From contig JAAFJR010000001.1 in the NCBI GenBank assembly GCA_013298945.1, positions 248,001 through 312,000 on the forward strand: a stretch of 64,000 nucleotides of DNA. Direction: 5' to 3'. This DNA comes from Polaromonas sp. Its GTDB lineage: Bacteria > Pseudomonadota > Gammaproteobacteria > Burkholderiales > Burkholderiaceae_C. The first letter of the stretch is position 1. Every line of letters starts with the position of its first letter. Shown in pieces: positions 57,481 through 64,000 of this stretch. The position numbers were made by a program, and so were the translations under genes. Below the pieces are notes generated by a model, which was given only the letters and a program-made list of their open reading frames with translations, did not search any database and had not been told where the DNA came from.

Positions 57481-58305
57481 ATGAAATTCTTAAAATTGTC
57501 TGTCGCAATTGCCGCACTTGGATTTTTATCTGCCTGCCAAGCGCCTCCAATGCAAATGGGCGATCCAGCTGCTAAAACCGTCGCAACTGGCAGCGCTGGT
57601 GGCAGCACCACGGCTGGAGCAAATACTGCTTTAGAGCGCTGTGCCGCTCCTCTAGGTACGATTTCTTTGATCGAAAACGTTAACGCTGGTTGGTATACGA
57701 TTTTGACAGGCCAATACCGCCTGCCTCCAACAGCAAACTTGTTGCGTTTGATGATTCAGCAATCCAACTGCTTTGTGGTTGTTGAGCGCAGTGCAGCTGG
57801 CATGAATGCTATGAATCGCGAGCGCGATTTGCAAAAATCTGGCGAAATGCGCGCTGGCAGCAATTTCGGCAAAGGCCAAATGGTGTCATCAGACTTCGGT
57901 CTGTCTCCTGAGGTTATCTTCAACGAAGGCAATGCTTCCGGTTCTGGCGCTCTCTTGGGTGGCTTGATCGGTGGTGGTGCTGGTCGCGCCATTGCGGCGA
58001 TTGGCGCTTCAACTCGCACGCGTGAAGCAAGCGTATTGTTAACCATGATTGACAACCGTTCCAGCGTTCAAATTGCAGCGTCTGAAGGCTCTGCCTCTAA
58101 GACTGACTTAGGCGGTTTTGGTGCTTTGGCTGGTATCAGCGGTGCGGCTGGCTTGGGTGGCTACACCAACACCCCACAGGGTAAGGTCATTGCAGCTGCC
58201 TTTATGGACGCTTACAACGGCATGGTGATCTCTTTGCGTCAATACAAAGCGCAAGAAGTCAAAGGCGGTTTGGGCAAAGGCGGGCAGTTGCCAGTTGGCA
58301 GATAA
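57481..58305 (+). CDS. CsgG/HfaB-like outer-membrane lipoprotein
   Basis: A 274-residue lipoprotein. Signal sequence MKFLKLSVAIAALGFLSAC with lipobox LSAC, so the mature N-terminus is a lipidated cysteine; this decides the start at 57481 rather than the open upstream extension to 57424. The body contains the CsgG-like core, VENVNAGWYTI-like region, FVVVERSAAGMNAMNRER (about 99-116) and a Gly-rich stretch (GSGALLGGLIGGGAGRAIAA, about 157-176). CsgG/HfaB proteins form secretion pores or anchors for curli and holdfast. No csg or hfa gene is adjacent, so it is an orphan of unknown purpose. A strong terminator follows. Confidence 0.7.
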   Translation: MKFLKLSVAIAALGFLSACQAPPMQMGDPAAKTVATGSAGGSTTAGANTALERCAAPLGTISLIENVNAGWYTILTGQYRLPPTANLLRLMIQQSNCFVVVERSAAGMNAMNRERDLQKSGEMRAGSNFGKGQMVSSDFGLSPEVIFNEGNASGSGALLGGLIGGGAGRAIAAIGASTRTREASVLLTMIDNRSSVQIAASEGSASKTDLGGFGALAGISGAAGLGGYTNTPQGKVIAAAFMDAYNGMVISLRQYKAQEVKGGLGKGGQLPVGR

Positions 58306-58329
58306 TCCACGCAAATTAGAGATTTGAAA

Positions 58330-58366
58330 CAGGGCGAAGAGCGTAAGTTCTTCGCCCTGTTTTTTT
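58330..58366 (+). terminator. Intrinsic terminator after the CsgG-like gene
   Basis: CAGGGCGAAG, 10-nt loop, CTTCGCCCTG, TTTTTTT. A 10-bp perfect stem. Confidence 0.95.
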
Positions 58367-58372
58367 GTATTT

Positions 58373-58421
58373 TGCTACATTATTTATAGCTATTGAAGCA
58401 ATAAATACGCCGGCTAGAGGC
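58373..58421 (-). repeat. 45-bp dispersed repeat, copy 12 (intergenic)
   Basis: The core is 58373-58417: minus strand CTAGCCGGCGTATTTATTGC ... AGCTATAAATAATGTAGCA. It lies between the terminator above and the stop of the Lrp gene, 5 bp from that stop. The only intergenic copy with no stop in the frame used by coding copies (codon 8 is TCA). Confidence 0.88.
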
Positions 58422-58426
58422 ATATT

Positions 58427-58924
58427 TCACCTCTTTAAATCTATTCTTAATTGAAATTTAGAGCGTTTGGCACTGAAAAACGTTTTCACGTTGCGAACAT
58501 TGGCATCTTGCGTGAAAAGCCGGTTCGCCAATGCCAAATACGCTGGCATATCAGCGCAGTAAACCACCAAGCAAAAATCTGGTCCTGGGGAGACGCGGTA
58601 GCACTGTTGGACAGCACGGTCTTGAACCACTCGAGCTTCAAAGGCTTCAAGATGTTCTACGCCTTGGCGATCTAGGGTGATTTCCACCAAGGCAGTTAGT
58701 CCGTATCCTTGAATTGCAGATAGTTTGTCAGTATTCAGTATGGCAATTTGTCGTTCAATCAAACCGTTATCACGCAAGGCTTTCACGCGACGTAAGCAGG
58801 TGGGCGGTGAAATATGCACTTTTTCTGCAAGGCTTTGGTTGCTCATGCTGGCATCGGTTTGTAGCAAATCCAGTAATTTGATATCAATGCCATCGATTGC
58901 ATTTCTTAATACTATTTCATTCAT
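58427..58924 (-). CDS. Lrp/AsnC family transcriptional regulator
   Basis: 165 residues. The N-terminal winged helix-turn-helix is IDIKLLDLLQTDASMSNQSL, then the recognition helix region VHISPPTCLRRVKALR (about 36-51). The C-terminal RAM domain runs from about 75 to 150. Distinct from the Lrp at 12818. It faces glmS with a 142-bp AT-rich spacer that holds a long inverted repeat, likely its own operator. The regulated gene is probably itself and possibly glmS; ligand unknown. Confidence 0.9.
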   Translation of the reverse strand: MNEIVLRNAIDGIDIKLLDLLQTDASMSNQSLAEKVHISPPTCLRRVKALRDNGLIERQIAILNTDKLSAIQGYGLTALVEITLDRQGVEHLEAFEARVVQDRAVQQCYRVSPGPDFCLVVYCADMPAYLALANRLFTQDANVRNVKTFFSAKRSKFQLRIDLKR

Positions 58925-58938
58925 ATAAATTGCCTATT

Positions 58939-58982
58939 TGAAATTTAATTACTATATTCTGAGTATATGTAATTTAATTTCA
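58939..58982. promoter_or_regulatory. Inverted repeat, probable Lrp operator
   Basis: Arms TGAAATTTAATTAC and GTAATTTAATTTCA (13 of 14 positions complementary) with a 16-bp centre, 15 bp upstream of the Lrp start codon. AT-rich dyads of this span are typical of Lrp-family sites, so autoregulation and control of glmS in the other direction are likely. Confidence 0.65.
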
Positions 58983-59066
58983 AAATTATAAAAATAATGG
59001 TGATTAATTATTTTTCAATGCTCGTAATATGGCGCTTAATTTAAATCAATTCAAAAGAGGTCGCTT

Positions 59067-60971
59067 ATGTGTGGAATTGTTGCAGCAGTATCTACAAAAG
59101 ACGTTGTCCCAGTCTTGGTGCAAGGTTTGGCTAGGTTGGAATACCGCGGCTATGACTCTTGCGGTGTGGCGGTGCATGCTGGCGGCTTGAAGCGCGCCCG
59201 CAGCACGGCTCGCGTGTCTGAATTGCAAGAGCAAATCACCGCTGACGGTTTTGTCGGCCACACAGGTATTGCACATACACGTTGGGCAACACATGGCGTA
59301 CCGAGCGAGAGCAACGCGCATCCGCACTTCAGCTTTGGTCCAAGTGAAAGTACGGGAGATTTAAATTCAAAAATCGGAAAAATTGCTTTGGTACACAACG
59401 GCATCATTGAAAACCACGACGAATTGCGTGCCGCTTTACGTGCCAAAGGCTATGTGTTTGTCAGCCAAACCGATACCGAAGTCATCGCACACTTGGTCGA
59501 CAGCTTGTACAACGGCGATTTATTAGAAGCCGTTAAAGCCGCTTTGCCGCAGTTGCATGGCGCGTATGCCATAGCTGTGTTTTGTAAAGACGAACCGCAC
59601 CGCATCATTGGCGCTAGGGCGGGTTCGCCGCTAATTTTGGGTGTTGGCAAGGCAGATAACGCCAATTATTTAGCCAGTGATGCTATGGCTTTAGCCGGTG
59701 TGACTGATCAAATCGTTTACTTGGAAGAGGGCGATGTGGTTGATTTGCAGTTGGGCAAGTATTGGATTTTGAACAAAGCATTTAAACCACTTACGTCCGC
59801 TCAACGCGTGGTTAAAACCGTCTTGGCGCACAGCGGCGCAGCAGAACTTGGTCCTTATCGCCACTATATGCAAAAAGAGATTTTCGAGCAACCACGCGCT
59901 ATATCAGACACGCTAGAGGGTGTTGACGCGATTGTTCCTGAGCTGTTTGATGCCTTGATGTCGCAGAATATGTCGGCGAAATCTGGCGAAAATGCGCATG
60001 CGGTGTTTAAAAAGATCGACAAAGTGCTCATCCTCGCCTGTGGCACCAGCTACTACAGCGGTTGCACGGCCAAGTATTGGTTAGAAAGCATTGCGCAAAT
60101 TCCAACGCAGGTCGAGGTGGCCAGCGAATACCGTTATCGTGACTCGGTACCAGACGCCAACACCTTAGTCGTCACTATCACACAATCGGGCGAAACAGCT
60201 GACACTTTGGCTGCGCTGCGGCACGCACAATCATTAGGCATGAAGCACACATTGACGATTTGCAATGTCGCGACCAGCGCTATGGTGCGTGAATGCTCGC
60301 TTGCTTACATTACCCGTGCGGGTGTGGAAATCGGCGTGGCATCGACCAAAGCTTTCACCACGCAATTGGCCGGTTTGTTTTTGCTCACGCTGGCATTGGC
60401 GCAAAGCAAAGGGCGATTAACAGACGCACAAGAAGCCGCACATTTGGTCGCCATGCGCCATTTACCTGCAGCTTTGCAAGCCGTGCTGGCGCTTGAGCCG
60501 CAAATTATCAGCTGGGCGGAAGACTTTGCGAGACACGACAACGCCTTGTTTTTAGGGCGTGGCATGCATTACCCGATTGCTCTTGAAGGCGCGTTGAAGC
60601 TCAAAGAAATCACCTATATACACGCCGAGGCCTATGCCGCAGGTGAGTTAAAACACGGTCCCTTGGCGTTGGTTACCAGCGAAATGCCAGTGGTGACAGT
60701 GGCCCCTAACGATGCCTTGCTAGAAAAACTCAAAAGCAATATGCACGAAGTCCGCGCCCGTGGTGGGGTGTTGTATGTATTGGCCGATGCGGATACCAAA
60801 ATCGAAAGTGGTGATGGCTTACACGTCATCCACATGCCTGAAAATTATGGTGCGTTAAGTCCATTGTTGCATGTTGTGCCTTTGCAATTGCTGGCGTATC
60901 ACACGGCGCTGGCGAAGGGGACGGATGTTGACAAGCCGCGCAACTTGGCAAAAAGTGTTACGGTGGAGTAA
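59067..60971 (+). CDS. glmS: Glutamine--fructose-6-phosphate aminotransferase (isomerizing)
   Basis: 634 residues. Makes glucosamine-6-phosphate for peptidoglycan and LPS. The N-terminal glutaminase starts MCGIVAAVS (Cys2 becomes the N-terminal nucleophile), with [14 protein letters not shown] (about 72-85). Two SIS sugar-isomerase domains follow (about 305-440 and 475-620), with [12 protein letters not shown] and the C-terminal sequence NLAKSVTVE, the absolutely conserved tail. No glmS ribozyme is expected or seen in the 142-bp leader, which carries the Lrp operator. The stop overlaps the convergent oxygenase-like gene by 14 bp. Confidence 0.97.
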   Translation: MCGIVAAVSTKDVVPVLVQGLARLEYRGYDSCGVAVHAGGLKRARSTARVSELQEQITADGFVGHTGIAHTRWATHGVPSESNAHPHFSFGPSESTGDLNSKIGKIALVHNGIIENHDELRAALRAKGYVFVSQTDTEVIAHLVDSLYNGDLLEAVKAALPQLHGAYAIAVFCKDEPHRIIGARAGSPLILGVGKADNANYLASDAMALAGVTDQIVYLEEGDVVDLQLGKYWILNKAFKPLTSAQRVVKTVLAHSGAAELGPYRHYMQKEIFEQPRAISDTLEGVDAIVPELFDALMSQNMSAKSGENAHAVFKKIDKVLILACGTSYYSGCTAKYWLESIAQIPTQVEVASEYRYRDSVPDANTLVVTITQSGETADTLAALRHAQSLGMKHTLTICNVATSAMVRECSLAYITRAGVEIGVASTKAFTTQLAGLFLLTLALAQSKGRLTDAQEAAHLVAMRHLPAALQAVLALEPQIISWAEDFARHDNALFLGRGMHYPIALEGALKLKEITYIHAEAYAAGELKHGPLALVTSEMPVVTVAPNDALLEKLKSNMHEVRARGGVLYVLADADTKIESGDGLHVIHMPENYGALSPLLHVVPLQLLAYHTALAKGTDVDKPRNLAKSVTVE

Positions 60972-61542
60972 ATTCAATTTGCAACGCGTGAGCAACATGG
61001 CCGTCATCTATGGGCAACTCCCAAGTTAAAAAAACAAGCGAGCAATCACTGCCTGACGGGAAGTCGTCCTCATCAAAGCCGTTGCTGCTGCGTTTAATCA
61101 CTGCATGGGTCTGACCTGTATCGAAGATCACCGCTGTACCTCGCTGCAATGGAATCCGCAGATTGATATTTGGAAAATGCAAATCCAAGCCTTTGTCTTC
61201 ACTCAAAAAAAGATTACAAAAGGCTGAGTCGCCATATCGCTCAGCATCATGGTGGTAGCGAGCGCCACGACATGCCATCAGCGCAAAGTTGGCAGTGCTC
61301 AAAACATCTTGCAGACCCATAGCATGCGTCCAATTCGCCATGATTTGCATACATGGGGCTAAGCCATCCCAGCGTAAGCGTGTTCTGGTTAAGGATAGTT
61401 CTTCTACGTCACCAACTTCCAAACACAACTGTGAAGCGATGTCGCGTTCCCAATCTGCATTCAATCGTGCAGTAGGCACGGGTATATCAAGTACTGCTGT
61501 AAGCACGGTGGGGCTGATGTTACGACTGAGGCAGTTACTCAT
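60958..61542 (-). CDS. Possible 2-oxoglutarate/Fe(II)-dependent oxygenase-fold protein
   Basis: 194 residues. The family is not recognised with certainty. The sequence [20 protein letters not shown] (about 95-114) contains an H-x-D facial triad candidate, and 45 residues later [14 protein letters not shown] (about 136-149) supplies the distal His and a basic residue, the spacing of a double-stranded beta-helix 2OG oxygenase. No signal peptide. The 3' end overlaps glmS by 14 bp. Divergent from queC by 82 bp. Substrate unknown; a hydroxylase of an amino acid, base or protein would fit the fold. Confidence 0.5.
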   Translation of the reverse strand: MSNCLSRNISPTVLTAVLDIPVPTARLNADWERDIASQLCLEVGDVEELSLTRTRLRWDGLAPCMQIMANWTHAMGLQDVLSTANFALMACRGARYHHDAERYGDSAFCNLFLSEDKGLDLHFPNINLRIPLQRGTAVIFDTGQTHAVIKRSSNGFDEDDFPSGSDCSLVFLTWELPIDDGHVAHALQIEFTPP

Positions 61543-61624
61543 AGCGATTAAGTGTAACGTAGCGTTTAAAATTGAGTCTTAAATCAGTATTTCTTGAAAA
61601 ACTCTTCAAAAGCTCTGCCAACCT

Positions 61625-62326
61625 ATGCACACCAGCGCACTCGTTCTATTTTCTGGCGGTCAAGACTCCACCACTTGTTTAGCACTCGCGCTGAGTAAAT
61701 ACGAACGTGTTGAGACGATTGCGTTTGACTATCGCCAGCGGCACAGCGTTGAGTTGGAGGCACGTTTGCGTGTCTTAGAGCAAATCAAGCTGCAGTTTCC
61801 TCAGTGGGCGCATAAGTTGGGCGACGACCATATGCTTGATTTAGGCGTGCTTGGGCAGGTGAGTGAAACCTCGCTGACGCGTGATGTGGCATTCAAAATG
61901 GAAAGCTCGGGGCTGCCAAATACCTTTGTGCCAGGTCGAAACTTGCTGTTTTTGACACTGGCTGCTGCTTTGGCCTACAGGCGCGATTTGCAAGTGATGG
62001 TCACTGGCGTTTGCGAAACGGATTTTTCTGGCTACCCAGATTGCCGTGATGACACCATGAAAGCCATGCAGCTTGCACTTTCATTGGGCATGGACAAGCG
62101 GTTTTTGATTGAAACGCCGTTGATGTGGATTGACAAGGCGGATACCTGGGCGCTGACGCACACTCTAGGCGGCCAAAAGCTCGTTGAATTGGTCATTGAG
62201 CATACCCATACCTGCTACTTAGGCGACCGCTCACACCGCCACACGTGGGGCTATGGCTGTGGAACTTGTCCCGCTTGCGATTTGCGAAAAAAAGGTTATG
62301 AAAAATGGATTAGGGCTGCTGCCTAG
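61625..62326 (+). CDS. queC: 7-cyano-7-deazaguanine synthase
   Basis: A 233-residue enzyme of queuosine synthesis making preQ0 from CDG and ammonia. The PP-loop motif [16 protein letters not shown] is at about 8-23, and the zinc site is [29 protein letters not shown] (about 198-226 with C-x2-C-x2-C at GCGTCPAC). No other que gene is present in the window, and no preQ1 riboswitch is evident in the 82-bp leader. The stop overlaps the convergent ABC transporter gene by 17 bp. Confidence 0.95.
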   Translation: MHTSALVLFSGGQDSTTCLALALSKYERVETIAFDYRQRHSVELEARLRVLEQIKLQFPQWAHKLGDDHMLDLGVLGQVSETSLTRDVAFKMESSGLPNTFVPGRNLLFLTLAAALAYRRDLQVMVTGVCETDFSGYPDCRDDTMKAMQLALSLGMDKRFLIETPLMWIDKADTWALTHTLGGQKLVELVIEHTHTCYLGDRSHRHTWGYGCGTCPACDLRKKGYEKWIRAAA

Positions 62327-64000
62327 CTGCAACTGCATAGGCAGCTTCTGCATCGGCATTGGGCGATTTTTCAAGCGTCCACGTTTTGTTATGAAATGCC
62401 GCAACGCTGGGTCTATGTGCTATAGATATAATAGCACCTTTGGCAATTAATACGCTGGCTAGAAGCCGTTTGTAAAGAGTATTTTCGGCTTCTACGTCTA
62501 GTGCGCTGGTCGCTTCATCGGCAAATATCCACTGCGGTTTTTTAAGTAAAACACGGGCAATCGCTAAGCGTTGTTGTTCGCCGCCAGAGAGCATTTGCCC
62601 CCACGCTTGTTTGTCGTCCAAACGGCTAGCCAATTGCGGCAACAAAGCATCAGTCAAAGCCGTTTTCAGCGCTGCATCGTCATACTTCGTAGCTGGTTCT
62701 GGATATGCCAGTGCATCGCGAAGCGTACCATTCGGGAAATAGGGATGCTGCGGAATAAACATGGCGTTCGCAGGCATGTGAATTTGTCCTTTGCTAAACG
62801 GCCAGATGCCAGCAAAGGCGCGGAAAAGCGTTGATTTACCGCTACCCGATGGGCCGCTGAGCAAAATAGCATCGCCCGTTTGCGCATTGAGAGCCGTGTT
62901 TGCAAGCAGCACTTTACCGTTGGGAAGAGACAGCGTTAAGTTCTTGGTCGACAAAGTATCAGAGCTGGCAGCAACAGAGGTTTGAGTAGATAGCAATGCT
63001 TCGCTCTTTGACATACTTTCGTCAAAGCTGGTCAAGCGGTCAGTCGTGGCGCGCCAGCTGGCAAGCCCGCTGTAGCTATCTACAAACCAACTCAAGGAAT
63101 CTTGAACCTTGCCAAACGCACTCGCAATTTGCATCAATTGTCCCAGTTGAATCGCGCCGCTGAAAAAGCGCGGTGCAGCGACGATGAAGGGGAAAATAAT
63201 CGCGGCTTGGCCGAAGAAGCTGGTAAACCAAATCAAGTTCTTTTGTGCTTTGATAAGGGCTAAATAGTTTCGAATGACGGTGGTAAACCGCGTATCTAAT
63301 TGCGTTTTCTCAACGCCTTCGCCTTTATCCAAAGCAATAGATTCGCTGTACTCACGCACGCGCACCATGTGGTGGCGAAAATCTGCTTCGTATTTTTGTT
63401 GGAAGAAGTTTAGACTGATTTGCGACCTGCCGATATAGTGCGTCAACACACTGCCAACCAAGCAATAAATCACCGCTGCCCACAGCATATAACCTGGAAT
63501 GGTGTAGTCACTGCCACCCAACGTAAACGAAAAAGCGCCAGAGAGTCCCCAAAGAATGCCTACAAAGCTAACCAGAGTGACCACAGAGTTCAGCAAGCCC
63601 ATGCACAACGAAATCGTTTGTGTGGTGAACTGGTTCACATCTTCAGAAATCCGCTGGTCAGGATTGTCTGTATTTATTGCGTTGGTATCTGCAGCATCAG
63701 ATTTTGTGAAACGTGTCAGTTCCAGCTTGTAAAAAGTTTGGTTGCTCAGCCAGCGTTGCAAGTAGTAACTCGTCATCCACTTTCGCCAGCGCATCTCTAG
63801 TATTTGCGTGAGGTAAAACTTGTAAACAGCAATCACGATGCCACCAAAAGCTAGATAGCTAAAAACGCCCATTTGCTGCCAAAAAACTGTTTCATTTTTG
63901 GCTTGCAAAGCATCGTAAAACGCGCCGTTCCAATCGTTGAATTTAACTGCAACGTAAACAGTCGCTAAATTCAGTGAAACAATTGCCAGCAACAGCCCAC
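62310..64000 (-). CDS. SbmA/YddA-type ABC transporter, fused permease-ATPase (5' end outside window)
   Basis: At least 560 residues. The N-terminal ABC-membrane-2 domain ([26 protein letters not shown] motif) has about five TM helices, then the ATPase domain with Walker [12 protein letters not shown], signature [14 protein letters not shown], Walker [13 protein letters not shown] and the H-loop IAHRPSV. This fusion type resembles YddA/BacA-SbmA relatives, which import peptides or vitamin-B12-like compounds. The frame continues without a stop to 64000, so the first residues are missing. The strand before the H-loop is coded by a 45-bp dispersed repeat. It overlaps queC by 17 bp. Confidence 0.88.
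   Translation of the reverse strand, partial: GLLLAIVSLNLATVYVAVKFNDWNGAFYDALQAKNETVFWQQMGVFSYLAFGGIVIAVYKFYLTQILEMRWRKWMTSYYLQRWLSNQTFYKLELTRFTKSDAADTNAINTDNPDQRISEDVNQFTTQTISLCMGLLNSVVTLVSFVGILWGLSGAFSFTLGGSDYTIPGYMLWAAVIYCLVGSVLTHYIGRSQISLNFFQQKYEADFRHHMVRVREYSESIALDKGEGVEKTQLDTRFTTVIRNYLALIKAQKNLIWFTSFFGQAAIIFPFIVAAPRFFSGAIQLGQLMQIASAFGKVQDSLSWFVDSYSGLASWRATTDRLTSFDESMSKSEALLSTQTSVAASSDTLSTKNLTLSLPNGKVLLANTALNAQTGDAILLSGPSGSGKSTLFRAFAGIWPFSKGQIHMPANAMFIPQHPYFPNGTLRDALAYPEPATKYDDAALKTALTDALLPQLASRLDDKQAWGQMLSGGEQQRLAIARVLLKKPQWIFADEATSALDVEAENTLYKRLLASVLIAKGAIISIAHRPSVAAFHNKTWTLEKSPNADAEAAYAVAARQQP
62418..62467 (-). repeat. 45-bp dispersed repeat, copy 13 (inside ABC transporter)
   Basis: The core is 62418-62462: minus strand CTAGCCAGCGTATTAATTGC ... 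GGTGCTATTATATCTATAGCA. In frame it gives [15 protein letters not shown], and the next residues are the H-loop His-Arg. Same frame and orientation as the rseB copy; codon 8 is AAA instead of TAA. Confidence 0.85.

Overview
The window looks like a chromosomal segment of a beta-proteobacterium of order Burkholderiales, most likely Comamonadaceae. The evidence is the gene order maf-yceD-rpmF-plsX-fabH-fabD-fabG-acpP-fabF, followed by rpoE-rseA-rseB-mucD-lepA-lepB-DUF4845-rnc-era-recO-pdxJ-acpS-nagZ. A fused indolepyruvate ferredoxin oxidoreductase and Comamonadaceae-style intergenic repeats support this. The genus cannot be read from the window. There is no rRNA, tRNA, transposase, prophage or CRISPR array. 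Genes are densely packed; the only gene-free stretch above 300 bp is 45269-45825.

Layout. 1-6300: yaeQ, purB, a YibF-like GST, rfaE2 (heptose activation) and glnE. 6300-19300: a giant AsmA-like YhdP protein, a nitrilase-family amidase, a 55-residue membrane protein divergent from mltA, an Lrp regulator divergent from indolepyruvate oxidoreductase, and a CACHE-sensor class III adenylate cyclase. 19400-32300: valS, a TusA-like protein with a fatty acid desaturase, an RsmB-like methylase, DUF1653, a FeeM-like acyltransferase, purN, DUF480, a pair of pimeloyl-type acyl-CoA dehydrogenases and a FimV-like protein. 32450-40800: an RsmI-like methylase, maf and the fatty-acid synthesis cluster. 40870-45270: a CptA/YgfX-like protein and the sigma-E regulon core. 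45270-45825: a gene-poor spacer with two terminators and a candidate small RNA. 45826-55190: translation, secretion, RNA processing, repair and cofactor genes in one long operon-like run. 55185-64000: a YgjP-type peptidase, lysS, a CsgG-like lipoprotein, an Lrp regulator divergent from glmS, a 2OG-oxygenase-like protein, queC, and an SbmA/YddA-type ABC transporter cut by the window end.

Most unusual feature. A short repeat, exactly 45 bp (15 codons) in every copy found, is scattered through the window in 13 copies, about one per 5 kb. It starts close to GTAGCCGGCGTATTT and ends close to GCTATAAAATTAATAGCA. Five copies are intergenic. Eight lie inside or across the end of essential or conserved genes (glnE, FeeM-like, DUF480, an acyl-CoA dehydrogenase, fabD, rseB, era, an ABC transporter). 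Four of the internal copies are read in the same orientation and the same frame. There the repeat supplies, for example, the hydrophobic core of the RseB signal peptide and the strand leading into the H-loop of the ABC ATPase. This is an in-frame, protein-coding repeat family comparable in principle to the Rickettsia palindromic elements. I do not recognise it as a named family.

Other points of interest: an in-frame palindromic insertion in purB, codon-multiple tandem repeats in rseA, pdxJ, glnE and the FimV-like gene, a double hairpin between acpP and fabF, a 14-bp inverted-repeat operator between the second Lrp gene and glmS, and a candidate 65-nt sRNA upstream of lepA.
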